In this document: positions 34,297-44,772 of the stretch, one piece after another
How the letters are laid out: every line of letters starts with the position of its first letter
Position numbering within the stretch: the first letter of the stretch is position 1
Source: Parvularculaceae bacterium
GTDB taxonomy: Bacteria; Pseudomonadota; Alphaproteobacteria; Caulobacterales; Parvularculaceae
DNA: 64,000 bases
Direction of reading: 5' to 3'
NCBI GenBank assembly: GCA_028280115.1
Contig: JANQMJ010000021.1
Location: 1 to 64,000, forward strand
The notes under the pieces: model-generated
Seen by the model: the letters and a program-made list of their open reading frames with translations, nothing else
What the model was told of the DNA's origin: nothing
The model's database searches: none
Program-made: the position numbers and the translations under genes

Positions 34297-36477
34297 TCAA
34301 AATCCCTGCCGCCAGCTGATGGCGGCCTTTAAGTTACGGCCGGGCTGGCTCACCCCCGCGGCGACGACCTGGTAATCCGTATCGGCGACGTTATCGACGC
34401 CGAGATCGAGGCGCAGACCTTCAAGCGGACCGCTTTCCGGCTGCCAGACGAAATAAAGGTCGCCGACGACGTAACTGTCGCGCATGAGCGTCGGGCTGTT
34501 GACCGACTCGAAATCGCCCGCAATCGTAACGCGCCCGCCGAACCGGATGTCGGTTCCCGGCGCCTTGACGCCAGCATCGATGAAGAAAATATCCGGCGTC
34601 AGTACGCCGACGAAATCGCCGGTGTCGATGTCGCGGCCGTCGATCGTCGAAAAATTCGCCCGCGCGTAGAAATAATCAGAGTCGTAATAGCCTTCCAGTT
34701 CGAAGCCTTCGAGCTCCGCATTGGTGACGTTGACGTTCTGGCTGGTGTTGCCGAAGGGCTCGCCCGAACCGCAGGGCGGGAAAAACGGCAACACTTCAGG
34801 CGGCGTGAGAAAACAAGTGAAGGGAATGTTGACATCCAGATCGATAAGATTGGTCACGTCGGACCGGTAATAGGATCCCTTCGCCGTGAAGCTGTCGCCT
34901 TCCAGCAGGACGCCGTTAAGGTCGACGCCCGCACCGACTTCCCAAGTCTCTGATTCTTCAGGGATGAGATCCGGGTTGGGAATGAAGAAGTTTGTTACGA
35001 ACGCCGGCGGCCCAAAGGGGCCGAACGGTCCTGGTACGGAAAGGTTGGGAATTCTGAAATGAACGCCGTCTGAATAAATTTCATTAAAAGACGGCGCGCG
35101 GAACGCCTCGGCCCAGCTGCCGAACAAGATCAGCTCGGGCACAGGCTTATAGGAAACGCCGACCTTGGGAGAGACCGCTTCGTCTTGCGTCGACGGCTCG
35201 CCCGGCGCTTCATTTTCGAATTTATCCCATCTTACGCCGGGAATGACCGTTAAAACGCCGGGCGCGCCTATCGGACGCTCAAGCGCCAGTTCGGCTTGAA
35301 CGAAAGCGCCGTAAAACTTGCCTTCTGCGTCCGGCACCCCGCCGCGGGCGCCGTCCGTCGTCGTATTGTCGCGGCCGATTTGCTTGTCGCGATAATATTC
35401 CCCGCCATAGGTGAAAGTGAGGTTTGCTGCGTCGCCTAACGCGAATTTCGAGCGGTTGTCGATGGAAACGCCGACGGTTTCAACGTCGCGCGTGATGACC
35501 CGCGTGGAGTCAATGACCGATTCTTCCACCTCGTTTTGCGTCCAATAGCCGACGATGTTCAGATCGATCAGATTCGTATTCGCCGGCGCGTAATTAACGA
35601 GGCCTTGAACGGTGTTGCTGTCGATGTTGCGGTCGACGTTTTCATTGCCGGGATTGGCGATATTGGCGCCTTGCGGATTGTTGGGATCGACGCTTTCGCC
35701 GTCAAAGCGAATCCACGATGCCGAGAATGTGAGCGCATCCGATGGGCGAACCGTCGCCTTCAGCAATGAGGAAAGAAGTTCATCGTCCGCCGGCAGGTCG
35801 AGGTCGTTGCCGAGTTCGATGTCGCTGGAATCGCGATAGGTAAGATTGCCGACGACGTCGAAAATTCCATTGGCGGTGCGCCAGGCGCCGGTCGCGCCGC
35901 CGCGCCATTCTTCGTTGACGCTTTGATAGCCGGCGCTGAATTTTATGACGCCGGTTTCATCTTCATCGAGAAGATCTTCCGCCGTCACCGTGCGCAGCGC
36001 GATGACGCCGCCGAGCGCTCCGGATCCGTAAAGCGCCGAGGTCGGCCCGCGCACCACCTCCACCGCCTGAACAAGGTCGGGATCGACGAAGAACCGCCCG
36101 TCATGACCGGAAAGAAAACTCTGCCGCGCGCCGTCGAACAGGACGAGCACGCCGGCCCCGGAAAGGCCGCGAATGGCGGGACTGTCCCCGGTCCGCCGCG
36201 GGCCGCTGTCAAATTGCGCGCCGGGCACCGCGTCGAAAACGTCTGAAATCGTCGATGGATTGAAATCATCGATCGCATCACGATCGACCACGGTGACCTG
36301 GCCGGGATAGTCGAAGGCCGGAATCGGACTGCGGGTGGCGTAGACCGTGATCTGATCCGCCGCCGCGAGCCGGATCAGCGCCTCGGTGCTCTGCGTTTGC
36401 GCCTCGCTGTCCTGGGCCAGCGCCATGCCCGCCTGCAGCGCCCCCGCCGCAACGCCGATGAAAAGAAACCGTTTCAT
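34297..36477 (-). CDS. TonB-dependent outer-membrane receptor, haem/haemin type
   Basis: 726 residues. Signal peptide MKRFLFIGVAAGALQAGMALA, plug domain ('ITVYATRSPIPAFDYPGQVTVVDRDAIDDFNPSTISDVFDAVPGAQFDSGPRRTGDSPAIRGLSGAGVLVLFDGAR', 'VEVVRGPTSALYGSGALGGVIALRT') and a 22-strand barrel ending in aromatic 'AISWRQGF'. The plug and the divergent DUF6607 gene suggest haem or another iron chelate as ligand. ATG 36477 has GAGGGGATC upstream. Two Fur-like boxes lie in the divergent promoter region, so iron repression is likely. Confidence 0.93.
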   Translation of the reverse strand: MKRFLFIGVAAGALQAGMALAQDSEAQTQSTEALIRLAAADQITVYATRSPIPAFDYPGQVTVVDRDAIDDFNPSTISDVFDAVPGAQFDSGPRRTGDSPAIRGLSGAGVLVLFDGARQSFLSGHDGRFFVDPDLVQAVEVVRGPTSALYGSGALGGVIALRTVTAEDLLDEDETGVIKFSAGYQSVNEEWRGGATGAWRTANGIFDVVGNLTYRDSSDIELGNDLDLPADDELLSSLLKATVRPSDALTFSASWIRFDGESVDPNNPQGANIANPGNENVDRNIDSNTVQGLVNYAPANTNLIDLNIVGYWTQNEVEESVIDSTRVITRDVETVGVSIDNRSKFALGDAANLTFTYGGEYYRDKQIGRDNTTTDGARGGVPDAEGKFYGAFVQAELALERPIGAPGVLTVIPGVRWDKFENEAPGEPSTQDEAVSPKVGVSYKPVPELILFGSWAEAFRAPSFNEIYSDGVHFRIPNLSVPGPFGPFGPPAFVTNFFIPNPDLIPEESETWEVGAGVDLNGVLLEGDSFTAKGSYYRSDVTNLIDLDVNIPFTCFLTPPEVLPFFPPCGSGEPFGNTSQNVNVTNAELEGFELEGYYDSDYFYARANFSTIDGRDIDTGDFVGVLTPDIFFIDAGVKAPGTDIRFGGRVTIAGDFESVNSPTLMRDSYVVGDLYFVWQPESGPLEGLRLDLGVDNVADTDYQVVAAGVSQPGRNLKAAISWRQGF

Positions 36478-36490
36478 GATCCCCTCGCAT

Positions 36491-36509
36491 TGAGAATGAT
36501 TTTCAATTG
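36491..36509. promoter_or_regulatory. Putative Fur box 1
   Basis: TGAGAATGATTTTCAATTG, 14 bp upstream of the receptor ATG, resembles the GATAATGATAATCATTATC consensus (GAGAATGATTTTCA core). Confidence 0.55.
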
Positions 36510-36538
36510 CGGCTCCCGTAACATCTAATTTTTGAGAT

Positions 36539-36560
36539 TGCAACTCAGAATCGTTCGCAA
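36539..36560. promoter_or_regulatory. Putative Fur box 2
   Basis: The stretch around 36541-36560 (reverse strand TTGCGAACGATTCTGAGTTG) is a second, weaker Fur-like site closer to the DUF6607 gene. Confidence 0.35.
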
Positions 36561-36637
36561 TATAAGATGAACACCGGCGCGGCATGAAGCTGCGCAGCAA
36601 AGACAGACATTCGCGGGTGCGATCATCGAGGACTGAT

Positions 36638-37681
36638 ATGCGACTTTTTCACAGCGGCCTTGCCGGCGCCGCGCTTCTGGCCGGCCTTGTCACCATCAGC
36701 GGCTGCGCGAGCGCGCCTGTGGCCGCCTCCGCCCCGGCGATGGAATCCAAGCAAGCCCAAACAGAGACATTCGATCAGGATCGCCAGGCCATTCTGGCCA
36801 TGGTCGGCGATTTTAAAGTCTCGTTCGATTTCACGGAGACGGTCTCTTTTGACGAGCGCTACACGCTGAAGAAGCCCTATATCACCGGGGGCGATGAAAT
36901 CGTCCGCGTGATTGAGGATCGCGGCGACTTCATCAGCCTGCAGCACATTCTCGTCGTCGGCGACGAGGAAGAAAAGTTCCCCGTCAAACATTGGCGTCAG
37001 GACTGGGCGTATGAGCCGGAAAGCGTGCTTGTCTTCGTCGGCGGCAACGCCTGGCGCAAACGCGCGCTCAGCGCCGAAGAAACGCGCGGGAAATGGACGC
37101 AGACCGTCTATCAGGTCGACGATGCGCCGCGTTACGGCGCGCTGGGCGCTTGGTCTCACGCGGACGGCGTATCGCAATGGACGCCGCCGATGGAATGGCG
37201 CCCCCTGCCGCGCCGCGATGCGACCAAACGCGACGATTATCACGCCATTAACGCCATTAACCGGCATGTCATCACGCCGGCCGGCTGGGCCCATGAACAG
37301 GACAATACAAAGTTGATCCTGAAAGGCGGCCAGCGCGCATTGGTGCGCGAAATCGGCGTCAACACCTATGCGCGTTCGGACGATTTCGCGATCGACGTCG
37401 CCGAAGACTATTGGGCGGAAACGCAAGACTATTGGGCCGCCGTGCGCGACGAATGGACCCGGCTGGAAAACGAAAACGACGCCTTCGGCCTAACCATTCA
37501 GGGCGAGCCGGAAGAACTTTACATGAAGCTGCTCGAACTGGCCGGCGAAGTCGAGGACGGCGAACGCGAAACGGCGGACGCCGTAGAAGAAGCCAAAAGC
37601 ATCATCGCCGACTATACGACAACGGACATCGGAACGCTGGCCGACCGTCTGCGCGTCGAAGTCAAATTATCTCAAAAATGA
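36638..37681 (+). CDS. DUF6607 family lipoprotein divergent from the TonB receptor
   Basis: 347 residues. Signal with a lipobox-like end (GLVTISGCASAP). Conserved DUF6607 blocks: 'ILAMVGDFKVSFDFTETVSFD', 'LQHILVVGDEEEKFPVKHWRQDWAYE', 'WTQTVYQVDDAPRYGALGAWSH', 'WRPLPRRDATKRDDYHAINAINRHVITPAGWAHEQDNTKL'. Members often sit beside haem-type TonB receptors, as here; the biochemical role is unknown. The ATG at 36638 (RBS GAGGA) gives the signal peptide; an ATG 18 codons upstream would bury it. Confidence 0.9.
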   Translation: MRLFHSGLAGAALLAGLVTISGCASAPVAASAPAMESKQAQTETFDQDRQAILAMVGDFKVSFDFTETVSFDERYTLKKPYITGGDEIVRVIEDRGDFISLQHILVVGDEEEKFPVKHWRQDWAYEPESVLVFVGGNAWRKRALSAEETRGKWTQTVYQVDDAPRYGALGAWSHADGVSQWTPPMEWRPLPRRDATKRDDYHAINAINRHVITPAGWAHEQDNTKLILKGGQRALVREIGVNTYARSDDFAIDVAEDYWAETQDYWAAVRDEWTRLENENDAFGLTIQGEPEELYMKLLELAGEVEDGERETADAVEEAKSIIADYTTTDIGTLADRLRVEVKLSQK

Positions 37682-37752
37682 TCCTTGCCGGGACAGGGCG
37701 GCGACGAGCCGCCCGTCCCGCAGCGGATTTTCGTGTTTCACGCCTTAGGTTC

Positions 37753-38295
37753 TTACAACTCGCCAAAGCGGGCAAGCCAGGCGTTGCGTTCCGCCGCCCA
37801 AATGTCGAGGTGATATTCCCAGAATTCGAATATTTCGCCCGACTTTTCCTCGCCGATCTTGCGCGCCACGGCCTGGCTGTTTGCATTATCGGGATCAATA
37901 ATCGAGATGATGCGGGGAAGGTCCGGAAACCGCGCGAACGTCCAGCGGATCGAAGCGATGGCCGCTTCAGGCGCATAGCCTTTGCCCCAATGGGCCTTGA
38001 CGATCGACCAGCCGCATTCGAGGCCGGGCCAGCCTTCGGGCATCCATGGACCGACCCGGCCGACCCATTCGCCGGTTGCTTTTTCCTCAACGGAAAAAAA
38101 GCCAAACCCGCGGATCTGCCAGTGGCCGAGATAGCTGGCGAATTGCCGCCAGCGGTCCATGCGTGATTCTGGTTTCTTATTCGGCGTTAAATAAGCGGCA
38201 AGAGCCGGATCGCCGAGCATATCGATGTGAGCGTCAGCATCTCTTGCTTCCATGGGACGCAGGAGCAGTCGGTCGGTTTCGATGCGGATCGTCAT
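37753..38295 (-). CDS. GNAT family N-acetyltransferase (RimJ/RimL-like)
   Basis: 180 residues. 'IETDRLLLRPMEARDADAHIDMLGDPALAAYL', 'GEWVGRVGPWMPEGWPGLECGWSIVKAHWGKGYAPEAAIASIRWTF' (acetyl-CoA loop GWGKGYA-like) and 'DPDNANSQAVARKIGEEKSG' are GNAT signatures of the RimJ/L group. Substrate not known. It follows the glycosyltransferase with an ATGA overlap (38292-38295). Confidence 0.92.
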   Translation of the reverse strand: MTIRIETDRLLLRPMEARDADAHIDMLGDPALAAYLTPNKKPESRMDRWRQFASYLGHWQIRGFGFFSVEEKATGEWVGRVGPWMPEGWPGLECGWSIVKAHWGKGYAPEAAIASIRWTFARFPDLPRIISIIDPDNANSQAVARKIGEEKSGEIFEFWEYHLDIWAAERNAWLARFGEL

Positions 38296-39449
38296 GAGCG
38301 CGCTTCCAGCAGTTTTTCGGCGATCGCTTCAACCCGGCGGGCGGCGCCCGCCCAGGTCAAATCGCGGCGGATCAGATTAGCGCGCGCCGCCGCGCCGAGG
38401 CGCGCGCGAAGCGCCGCATTGTCTATGAGCGCGGCAAGCGCCTTGTCAAAGCCTTCCGGCGAAGCCGGATCGAACAGCGCGGCGCCTTCTTTATCGGTCA
38501 GGATTTCCCGAATGTTCGGCTGGTGCGGCGCGACGATCGGTTTGCCCAGCGCCATATATTCAAACAGCTTAAGCGGCGCGGCGTAGGCGGTGGCCGCCGG
38601 TTGCAGCGCGATGTCGAAGGCGGCGACATGTTCGGGCAGCGCCTCGCGCTGGACGACGCCGGCGAAACTGATGCGCGCAGAAAGGCCAAGCTCTTGCGCG
38701 CGTCTTTCAAGGCCGGGCCTTGCCGGGCCGTCGCCTGCCAGCAGAAGATGCAGATCGTCGCGCTTGCCGCCGGCCATAAAATCGAGAACCCGGTCGAGCC
38801 CATGCCAGTCGCGCATGAACCCGGTAAAGCCCAGGACGGTTTTGCCCTCAAGGCCGTAGCGTTTTCGGATGACGCCTGGATCGCAATCGGCCAGGAACGC
38901 CGGCCCGGCGCCATTATAAACCACATGAACTTTTTCCGGCGCAACGCCCGCTTCGCGCAGGCGCTCGGCCAGGACGCCGGAGACCGCGAGCGCAGCGTCG
39001 GCGGCGCGCCAGATTTGCCGCTCGCTTCTCGCGGCGCAGGATTTCCAGAACAAGGTCCCATGTTCGGCGCGTTCTTCGACGAGCGGCGCATTGACTTCGA
39101 GCATGAACGGCAAGCCGGCGCGGCGCTTCAGCCAGACGCCGGCGTGATAATAAAGATTATAACGCTCATAGATGACGTCGGGCTTCGCTTGCCGCGCATG
39201 CGCGCGCAGGCGGCGATAGGCCGGCCAGGAATATCCGTATTCGGCGCATTCATAGGCAAACGCCGGCAGCCGCGAGCGCATGCCGCCGCTGCGCGCATGA
39301 AGCTGTTTGGCGCCTCCGCCGCCCGGGCCCGCCATAACGACGTCATGGCCGAGCGCTTTTAGCGCTTCCGTCAGTTCACGGATGTGCACCGACTGCCCGT
39401 CCCCGGACCGCGTTCGATGCGAATATAAAAACCGCATGAGATGTTTCAT
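38292..39449 (-). CDS. Glycosyltransferase family 4
   Basis: 385 residues, GT-B fold. N-terminal 'MRFLYSHRTRSGDGQSVHIRELTEALKALGHDVVMAGPGG', then in the second domain 'VLGFTGFMRDWHGLDRVLDFMAG', 'LLAGDGPARPGLERRAQELGLSARISFAGVV', 'YAAPLKLFEYMALGKPIVAPHQPNIREIL', the sugar-nucleotide E-x7-E region (here EYMALGKPIVAP). Likely adds a sugar to an envelope or secreted glycan. Start at 39449; the ATG four codons in is the more typical N-terminus. Its stop overlaps the GNAT start. Confidence 0.92.
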   Translation of the reverse strand: MKHLMRFLYSHRTRSGDGQSVHIRELTEALKALGHDVVMAGPGGGGAKQLHARSGGMRSRLPAFAYECAEYGYSWPAYRRLRAHARQAKPDVIYERYNLYYHAGVWLKRRAGLPFMLEVNAPLVEERAEHGTLFWKSCAARSERQIWRAADAALAVSGVLAERLREAGVAPEKVHVVYNGAGPAFLADCDPGVIRKRYGLEGKTVLGFTGFMRDWHGLDRVLDFMAGGKRDDLHLLLAGDGPARPGLERRAQELGLSARISFAGVVQREALPEHVAAFDIALQPAATAYAAPLKLFEYMALGKPIVAPHQPNIREILTDKEGAALFDPASPEGFDKALAALIDNAALRARLGAAARANLIRRDLTWAGAARRVEAIAEKLLEARS

Positions 39450-39606
39450 ATCCTGATGCGGCGGCCGCGCAATACAGCCCTTGCGCGAAACACGCAGCGG
39501 CGGCTCGCTCTAAAGGCGGCAAATAAGACGCCAAAGCCCCGCCGCGCTTGAACATTTCCCTGGGCCGGCGCAGGCTGAACCCCATGCTGTTTCGGGAGAT
39601 GGGACA

Positions 39607-39957
39607 ATGAATGGCAAGTGGGCGATCGCGCTGGCGGCAGGCGTTGTTACAGGCTTAAACGCGGCGGCGGCGCATCCGGGACCAAAGCTTTTGACCGCGG
39701 GCGGCGCCGAGGAACGAACGGCGATGACGCCGGGCATGACCTATGAAGACGTCGACGGCGTTCACATCTTTCGCGGCACGCCCGCCGCCGCGGCGCCGGA
39801 AGCGCCTGAGATTGGGCCCGAGCCGCAAAAAATAAAGATCATCGTCAAGCACGAATACGCCTGGCGGTCATTGCGCCGGCTGCGCACGCAAGGGTTTTAT
39901 GCCGGCCCTGGTTATCCGTCGCGGCGCTATACCCAAGGCTTTTACAGCGGGCGATGA
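39607..39957 (+). CDS. Small exported protein of unknown function
   Basis: 116 residues. Signal peptide MNGKWAIALAAGVVTGLNAAAAH; the mature part has 'MTPGMTYEDVDGVHIFRGTP', an Ala/Pro/Glu linker and a basic Tyr/Gly/Arg-rich tail in which 'TQGFY(A/S)G' occurs twice ('RTQGFYAGPGYPSRRY', 'TQGFYSGR'). RBS GAGATGGGA precedes the start. Convergent with the redoxin gene. No family recognised. Confidence 0.7.
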   Translation: MNGKWAIALAAGVVTGLNAAAAHPGPKLLTAGGAEERTAMTPGMTYEDVDGVHIFRGTPAAAAPEAPEIGPEPQKIKIIVKHEYAWRSLRRLRTQGFYAGPGYPSRRYTQGFYSGR

Positions 39958-39963
39958 ACGCCT

Positions 39964-40569
39964 TTAGAGACGCCCGTCCACGATGGCGGCGTCGACGGAT
40001 TCAAGGATGATGTCCACCGCCGGCCGATCGCGATAACTCCTGTCATTCGTCAAATAGTCGGTTTCATAGAGTTTGGCGACGATGGTCTTATCGGGATCGA
40101 CGATGAATACGACGGGATGGGGCACGCCGAATGCGTAATGGCCTTCCTTGTGCTGCTCGTTGCGAATGCCGAATGAGTCGATGATTTCGCTTTCGGGATC
40201 GGACAGGAGCATCGATTCAATCTTGCGGATTTGAACGAATGTCTGCTGATCCGCCACGGGATCGTAACTCACGAACACGACGCGAAGACCGCGCGCTTCG
40301 AATTCGCCGGCGCGCCGGTCCACATCCATGGCCTGGATCTGACAGAAAGGACACCACTTGACCGACCGAACGAAAAACAGCGCCATGCCCTTTTCGCTCA
40401 CAAGCGTTTCGAAGCTTTGCGCCGTCCCGTCATAGGCGTTGGCTGAAAGATCGTGCGGTATTAAAGCGCCGACCGGCGGGCCGAGTTCCTCAGCGGAAGC
40501 GGCCTCTTCGGCGGCGAGCGGCGCGGCGCTGAGCGTCAGCGCCGCAATCAGCATTGCGGTGAGTTTCAT
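39964..40569 (-). CDS. Exported redoxin/peroxiredoxin-like protein
   Basis: 201 residues with signal peptide MKLTAMLIAALTLSAAPLAA. Thioredoxin-fold AhpC/TSA-like domain: 'ALFFVRSVKWCPFCQIQAMDVDRRAGEFEARGLRVVFVSYDP', with CPFC active-site cysteines, then 'SFGIRNEQ' and 'HPVVFIVDPDKTIVAKLYE'. The CxxC pattern suggests a thiol-disulfide or peroxide-reducing role in the periplasm. Confidence 0.88.
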   Translation of the reverse strand: MKLTAMLIAALTLSAAPLAAEEAASAEELGPPVGALIPHDLSANAYDGTAQSFETLVSEKGMALFFVRSVKWCPFCQIQAMDVDRRAGEFEARGLRVVFVSYDPVADQQTFVQIRKIESMLLSDPESEIIDSFGIRNEQHKEGHYAFGVPHPVVFIVDPDKTIVAKLYETDYLTNDRSYRDRPAVDIILESVDAAIVDGRL

Positions 40570-40657
40570 GATGTCGCCCTCGTCTTTGCGCCAATCCTAT
40601 CGGCGAATGGCGGCCCGACCAAGCAACCGGCCTATCACATGAACGCGAGCCTCGCTG

Positions 40658-41644
<987 letters not shown>

Positions 41645-41722
41645 CTATGCGCCGTTTTGTGAATTATCGGCGCCGGTCTAGCTCATGGGATTGGTCTTTA
41701 AAAGGCGACGCCGCGCCGCGCT

Positions 41723-42331
41723 TTATTTGCGCGCGATCGCAAGCCCGGCCGCAGCGGTCAGCAACACGCCGCCGGTGATGCGATGGCGCCACCGCCCGAT
41801 CCGGTGGAGAAGCGGCTGCAGTTTCGCGGCGAAAACCGCCCAGCAGCCGTCAAGAACCGCCGCGATGACAATGAAGGTGACCGCAAGCAAGATGAGTTGC
41901 GGCGTCGCCGGAGCGCCGGGCGAGACAAACAGCGGCAGAAAGGCGCCGTGAAACACCAGCGCCTTGGGGTTTGTGAGATTGACGAAAAAGGCCTCGGCGA
42001 CGGTCCGGCGTCCCGATCGATGCCTGATCGCGGGCGTCAATTCATCAGCCGGCGCGCGCAGGGCCTTCACCCCCAGATAGATAAGATAGGCGACGCCGAT
42101 CCATTTGAGCCAGACGAAGGCGTCGCCGACCATGTTCAGGATCAGCGATAAACCGGCGACAACGACCGCGAGCTGCGCGGCGGAGGCGGCGGCCGAGCCG
42201 ATCAGCGCCATCAGGCCATGGCGCAGGCCATGGCTCAGGGTCGTGGCCACCAGATAAGCGACCATGGGCCCTGGCGTTAGCACCAGCGCCGCCGATGCGG
42301 CGACAAACGCAAGATAGAGTTCGAGCGACAT
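41723..42331 (-). CDS. LysE family translocator
   Basis: 202 residues, six membrane helices. 'FVAASAALVLTPGPMVAYLVATTLSHGLRHGLMALIGSAAASAAQL', 'KWIGVAYLIYLGVKALR', 'FFVNLTNPKALVFHGAFLPLFV' are the RhtB/LysE signatures for amino acid export. Substrate unknown. Located 7 bp upstream of nothing co-directional except the preceding porin gene, whose stop lies 7 bp from its start on the same strand. Confidence 0.9.
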   Translation of the reverse strand: MSLELYLAFVAASAALVLTPGPMVAYLVATTLSHGLRHGLMALIGSAAASAAQLAVVVAGLSLILNMVGDAFVWLKWIGVAYLIYLGVKALRAPADELTPAIRHRSGRRTVAEAFFVNLTNPKALVFHGAFLPLFVSPGAPATPQLILLAVTFIVIAAVLDGCWAVFAAKLQPLLHRIGRWRHRITGGVLLTAAAGLAIARK

Positions 42332-42338
42332 GGCGCGG

Positions 42339-43049
42339 TCAGAAGTGCTTGCGCAGCGAGATCATGACCGAGGAGGACTGATAGCGTTCTCCGACGGTCG
42401 CCGTTCCAAACGGTCCCTGCGGGGTAAAATCCTCAGGATTTGGCCCGTAAACGAGTTTGTTTGAGCGCAAAAATACATATTCAAGATCGGCGGACAGCTT
42501 GTCGCCTAGCGCCAGCGCCACGCCGCCCCGAGCCTGCCAGGCGAGCGCCGCATCGCGTTCGCCGAATTCATTTTCGACGAACGCGCCGCCGACGCCGCCG
42601 CCGATAAAGGGCGTCAGGGGACCGTTATTGTAAAAATCGAAATAGAAATTCGTCATCAGGAAATGGCTGTTGATATTGTCGTTCGGCGCGAGGCCGCTCA
42701 CTTCAATTGCGCTTTCAAATAATCGGATATCTGAAATCTCCGCGCTGGCGTAACGATATTCGAGTTCGGTGCGGATGCCGTCGGCATAGTCGAAGCCCAG
42801 CGCCGCCCCGGCGACGAAGCCTTTGCCCAGATCAAGGATCTGACGATCGGGATTGCAACCAAGGGCGAGGCATCCGCCGGATCCGGGGCCCGGATTGCGC
42901 ACGAAATCCTGCTCCCAGTCGCTCGCAAACGTTACGCCCGCGCCGAGGCGCGCGTAAACGCCGTCTTCGCGCGCCGGCGCGTCCTGCGCCGAGGCCGCAC
43001 CGGCCAAAACCGCCGCTGTAACAACCGAAACCGCAATAACCCGCTTCAC
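42339..43049 (-). CDS. Outer-membrane beta-barrel (porin-family) protein
   Basis: 236 residues. Signal peptide MKRVIAVSVVTAAVLAGAASA, eight-strand-type barrel pattern with alternating residues ('YARLGAGVTFASDWEQDF', 'GFVAGAALGFDYADGIRTELEYRYASAEI', 'TPFIGGGVGGAFVENEF') and a terminal aromatic ('SSSVMISLRKHF') for BAM recognition. Two Cys in 'GGCLALGCNPD' may form a loop disulfide. Similar to OmpA/Omp25-like small barrels. Confidence 0.88.
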   Translation of the reverse strand: MKRVIAVSVVTAAVLAGAASAQDAPAREDGVYARLGAGVTFASDWEQDFVRNPGPGSGGCLALGCNPDRQILDLGKGFVAGAALGFDYADGIRTELEYRYASAEISDIRLFESAIEVSGLAPNDNINSHFLMTNFYFDFYNNGPLTPFIGGGVGGAFVENEFGERDAALAWQARGGVALALGDKLSADLEYVFLRSNKLVYGPNPEDFTPQGPFGTATVGERYQSSSVMISLRKHF

Positions 43050-43141
43050 CTTGGAACTCCTTCAACACCAGACGGACCATAGCCCACCCCGATATTGCGG
43101 GGCAACCAGCGCGCAAATCAAACGATCGCGTTCCGGGCGCG

Positions 43142-44524
43142 TTATTTTTGGGCGTCCGCCGCCTTGGCCATGGAAATGACGACGCCGCTGAGCGCGAGGA
43201 TGGCGATCAGGTTCGGGGTCGCCATGAAAGCGTTGGCGATGCCGCCGAGCTTCCAGATGAAATCGACCTGCTGCAGGGAGCCAAAAAACACAAAAATAAT
43301 CCAGATGTAGCGAAACGGTTTCGCCGCCGCATCGCCGATCAGGAAGGTCACCGCCTGCTCGGCGTAATATGCCCAGCCCAGGATTGTGGTGAAGGCGAAG
43401 ACGGCGAGAACGGCGGCGATCAGGATCCCGCCATAGGGCACGCCCGCGCTGTAGGCGGCCGCGGTCACCGCAATGCCTTCCAGTTCGGTCGACTGCCAGG
43501 CGTATTGCACCGTTCCGCCCTCGCTGGCGAACTCGCCGGGCACCACAAGGATCACCAGCGCCGTCATGGTGCAGATGACAAGCGTGTCGATGAAGGTGCC
43601 GAGCATGGCGATTTCGCCTTGACGCACCGGATCGTCGGTCTTGGCGGCGGCATGCGCGATGGCCGTTGAGCCCTGGCCGGCTTCGTTCGAGAACAGACCG
43701 CGCTCGACGCCGAACCGCACGACCTCCAGCACGACATAGCCGGCGATCCCGCCGACGACCTGTTGCGCGCCGAAAGCATAGCCGAAAATCATCCCAAACG
43801 CGTCGGGAATGCGTTCGGCGTTCATCGCCAACACAATGATGGCGAGAAGAATATAGCCAAGCGCCATGGCCGGTACGATTTTACCGGCGACGGAGCCGAT
43901 CGACTTGATGCCGCCGATGATCACGGCGAAGGCAAGCACCGCCACGATGGCCCCGAAAATCCAGTTCGGCGCCCCGGTCGCCGAAGAAAGACCATTGGCG
44001 ATGGAATTGGCCTGGATCATATTGCCCGTCGCCAGGGCGGAAAAAATCGTCCCACCGGAAAACAGCGCGCCGAGCCAGATCCATTTTTTGCCGAGCCCGT
44101 TCTTGATGTAGAACATCGGCCCGCCATGGGTGCTTCCGTCGGGATGTTCTTCGCGATATTTAACCGCCAGACTGGACTCGGCGAAGGCCGAGGCCATGCC
44201 GACAAGCGCGGTGATCCACATCCAGAATATGGCACCCGGACCGCCTAACGTAATCGCGGTTGCAACGCCGGCGAGATTGCCGGTGCCGACCTGGCCGGAA
44301 AGCGCTGTCGAAAGCGCATTCCAGGGCGAGATCTCGCCGCCGCCCTCACGACCCTTGACGCCGCGGCCGCGCCATAAGGCGCCGAACGCCGGGATGAGTC
44401 GTCGGAACGGGCGCCCTTTCAACACGATCATATAGAACAGCCCCGTCCCCAGAAGAACGATGATCATCGGGCCGCCCCAGATGAAAGCGCTTACATTGTC
44501 GACGGTCGCGTAAAAGGCTTCCAT
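43142..44524 (-). CDS. Alanine/glycine:cation symporter (AGCS family)
   Basis: 460 residues, about eleven membrane helices. Signatures: 'GRGVKGREGGGEISPWNALSTALSGQVGTGNLAGVATAITLGGPGAIFWMWITALVGMASAF', 'GVERGLFSNEAGQGSTAIAHAAAKTDDPVRQGEIAMLGTFIDTLVICTMTALVIL'. Imports alanine or glycine with sodium. ATG 44524 has GAGGGG upstream and is preferred over a TTG three codons earlier. Confidence 0.95.
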   Translation of the reverse strand: MEAFYATVDNVSAFIWGGPMIIVLLGTGLFYMIVLKGRPFRRLIPAFGALWRGRGVKGREGGGEISPWNALSTALSGQVGTGNLAGVATAITLGGPGAIFWMWITALVGMASAFAESSLAVKYREEHPDGSTHGGPMFYIKNGLGKKWIWLGALFSGGTIFSALATGNMIQANSIANGLSSATGAPNWIFGAIVAVLAFAVIIGGIKSIGSVAGKIVPAMALGYILLAIIVLAMNAERIPDAFGMIFGYAFGAQQVVGGIAGYVVLEVVRFGVERGLFSNEAGQGSTAIAHAAAKTDDPVRQGEIAMLGTFIDTLVICTMTALVILVVPGEFASEGGTVQYAWQSTELEGIAVTAAAYSAGVPYGGILIAAVLAVFAFTTILGWAYYAEQAVTFLIGDAAAKPFRYIWIIFVFFGSLQQVDFIWKLGGIANAFMATPNLIAILALSGVVISMAKAADAQK

Positions 44525-44743
44525 AACGCTCAATACCCCTCTGCCGCGCTTTGCCGCGCTTGTTCAAAATTGCGCCGACCTTAGGCGGGGCCGCCCATGA
44601 GGGGCAAGCGAAACCCGCCGCCCTTGCTGCATCCGCGAAAACGGCGCCGCGAGCGCGGTTGCAGTCCATGCTCATGCGCAAGTTCTGAGCGCGTTGGCGT
44701 GTCGGCGCCGCCCCATTTTCGCCGCATTTTGAAAAGCCGGCCA

Positions 44744-44772
44744 GCCTGTGACGACCATCACAGGCGATTTTT
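44744..44772 (+). terminator. Intrinsic-terminator-like hairpin, + strand
   Basis: GCCTGTGA (44744-44751), loop CGACCA, TCACAGGC (44758-44765), then GATTTTT. No + strand gene lies upstream within 4.7 kb, so it may end a short RNA or act as an attenuator in the leader of the gene at 44836. Confidence 0.55.
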
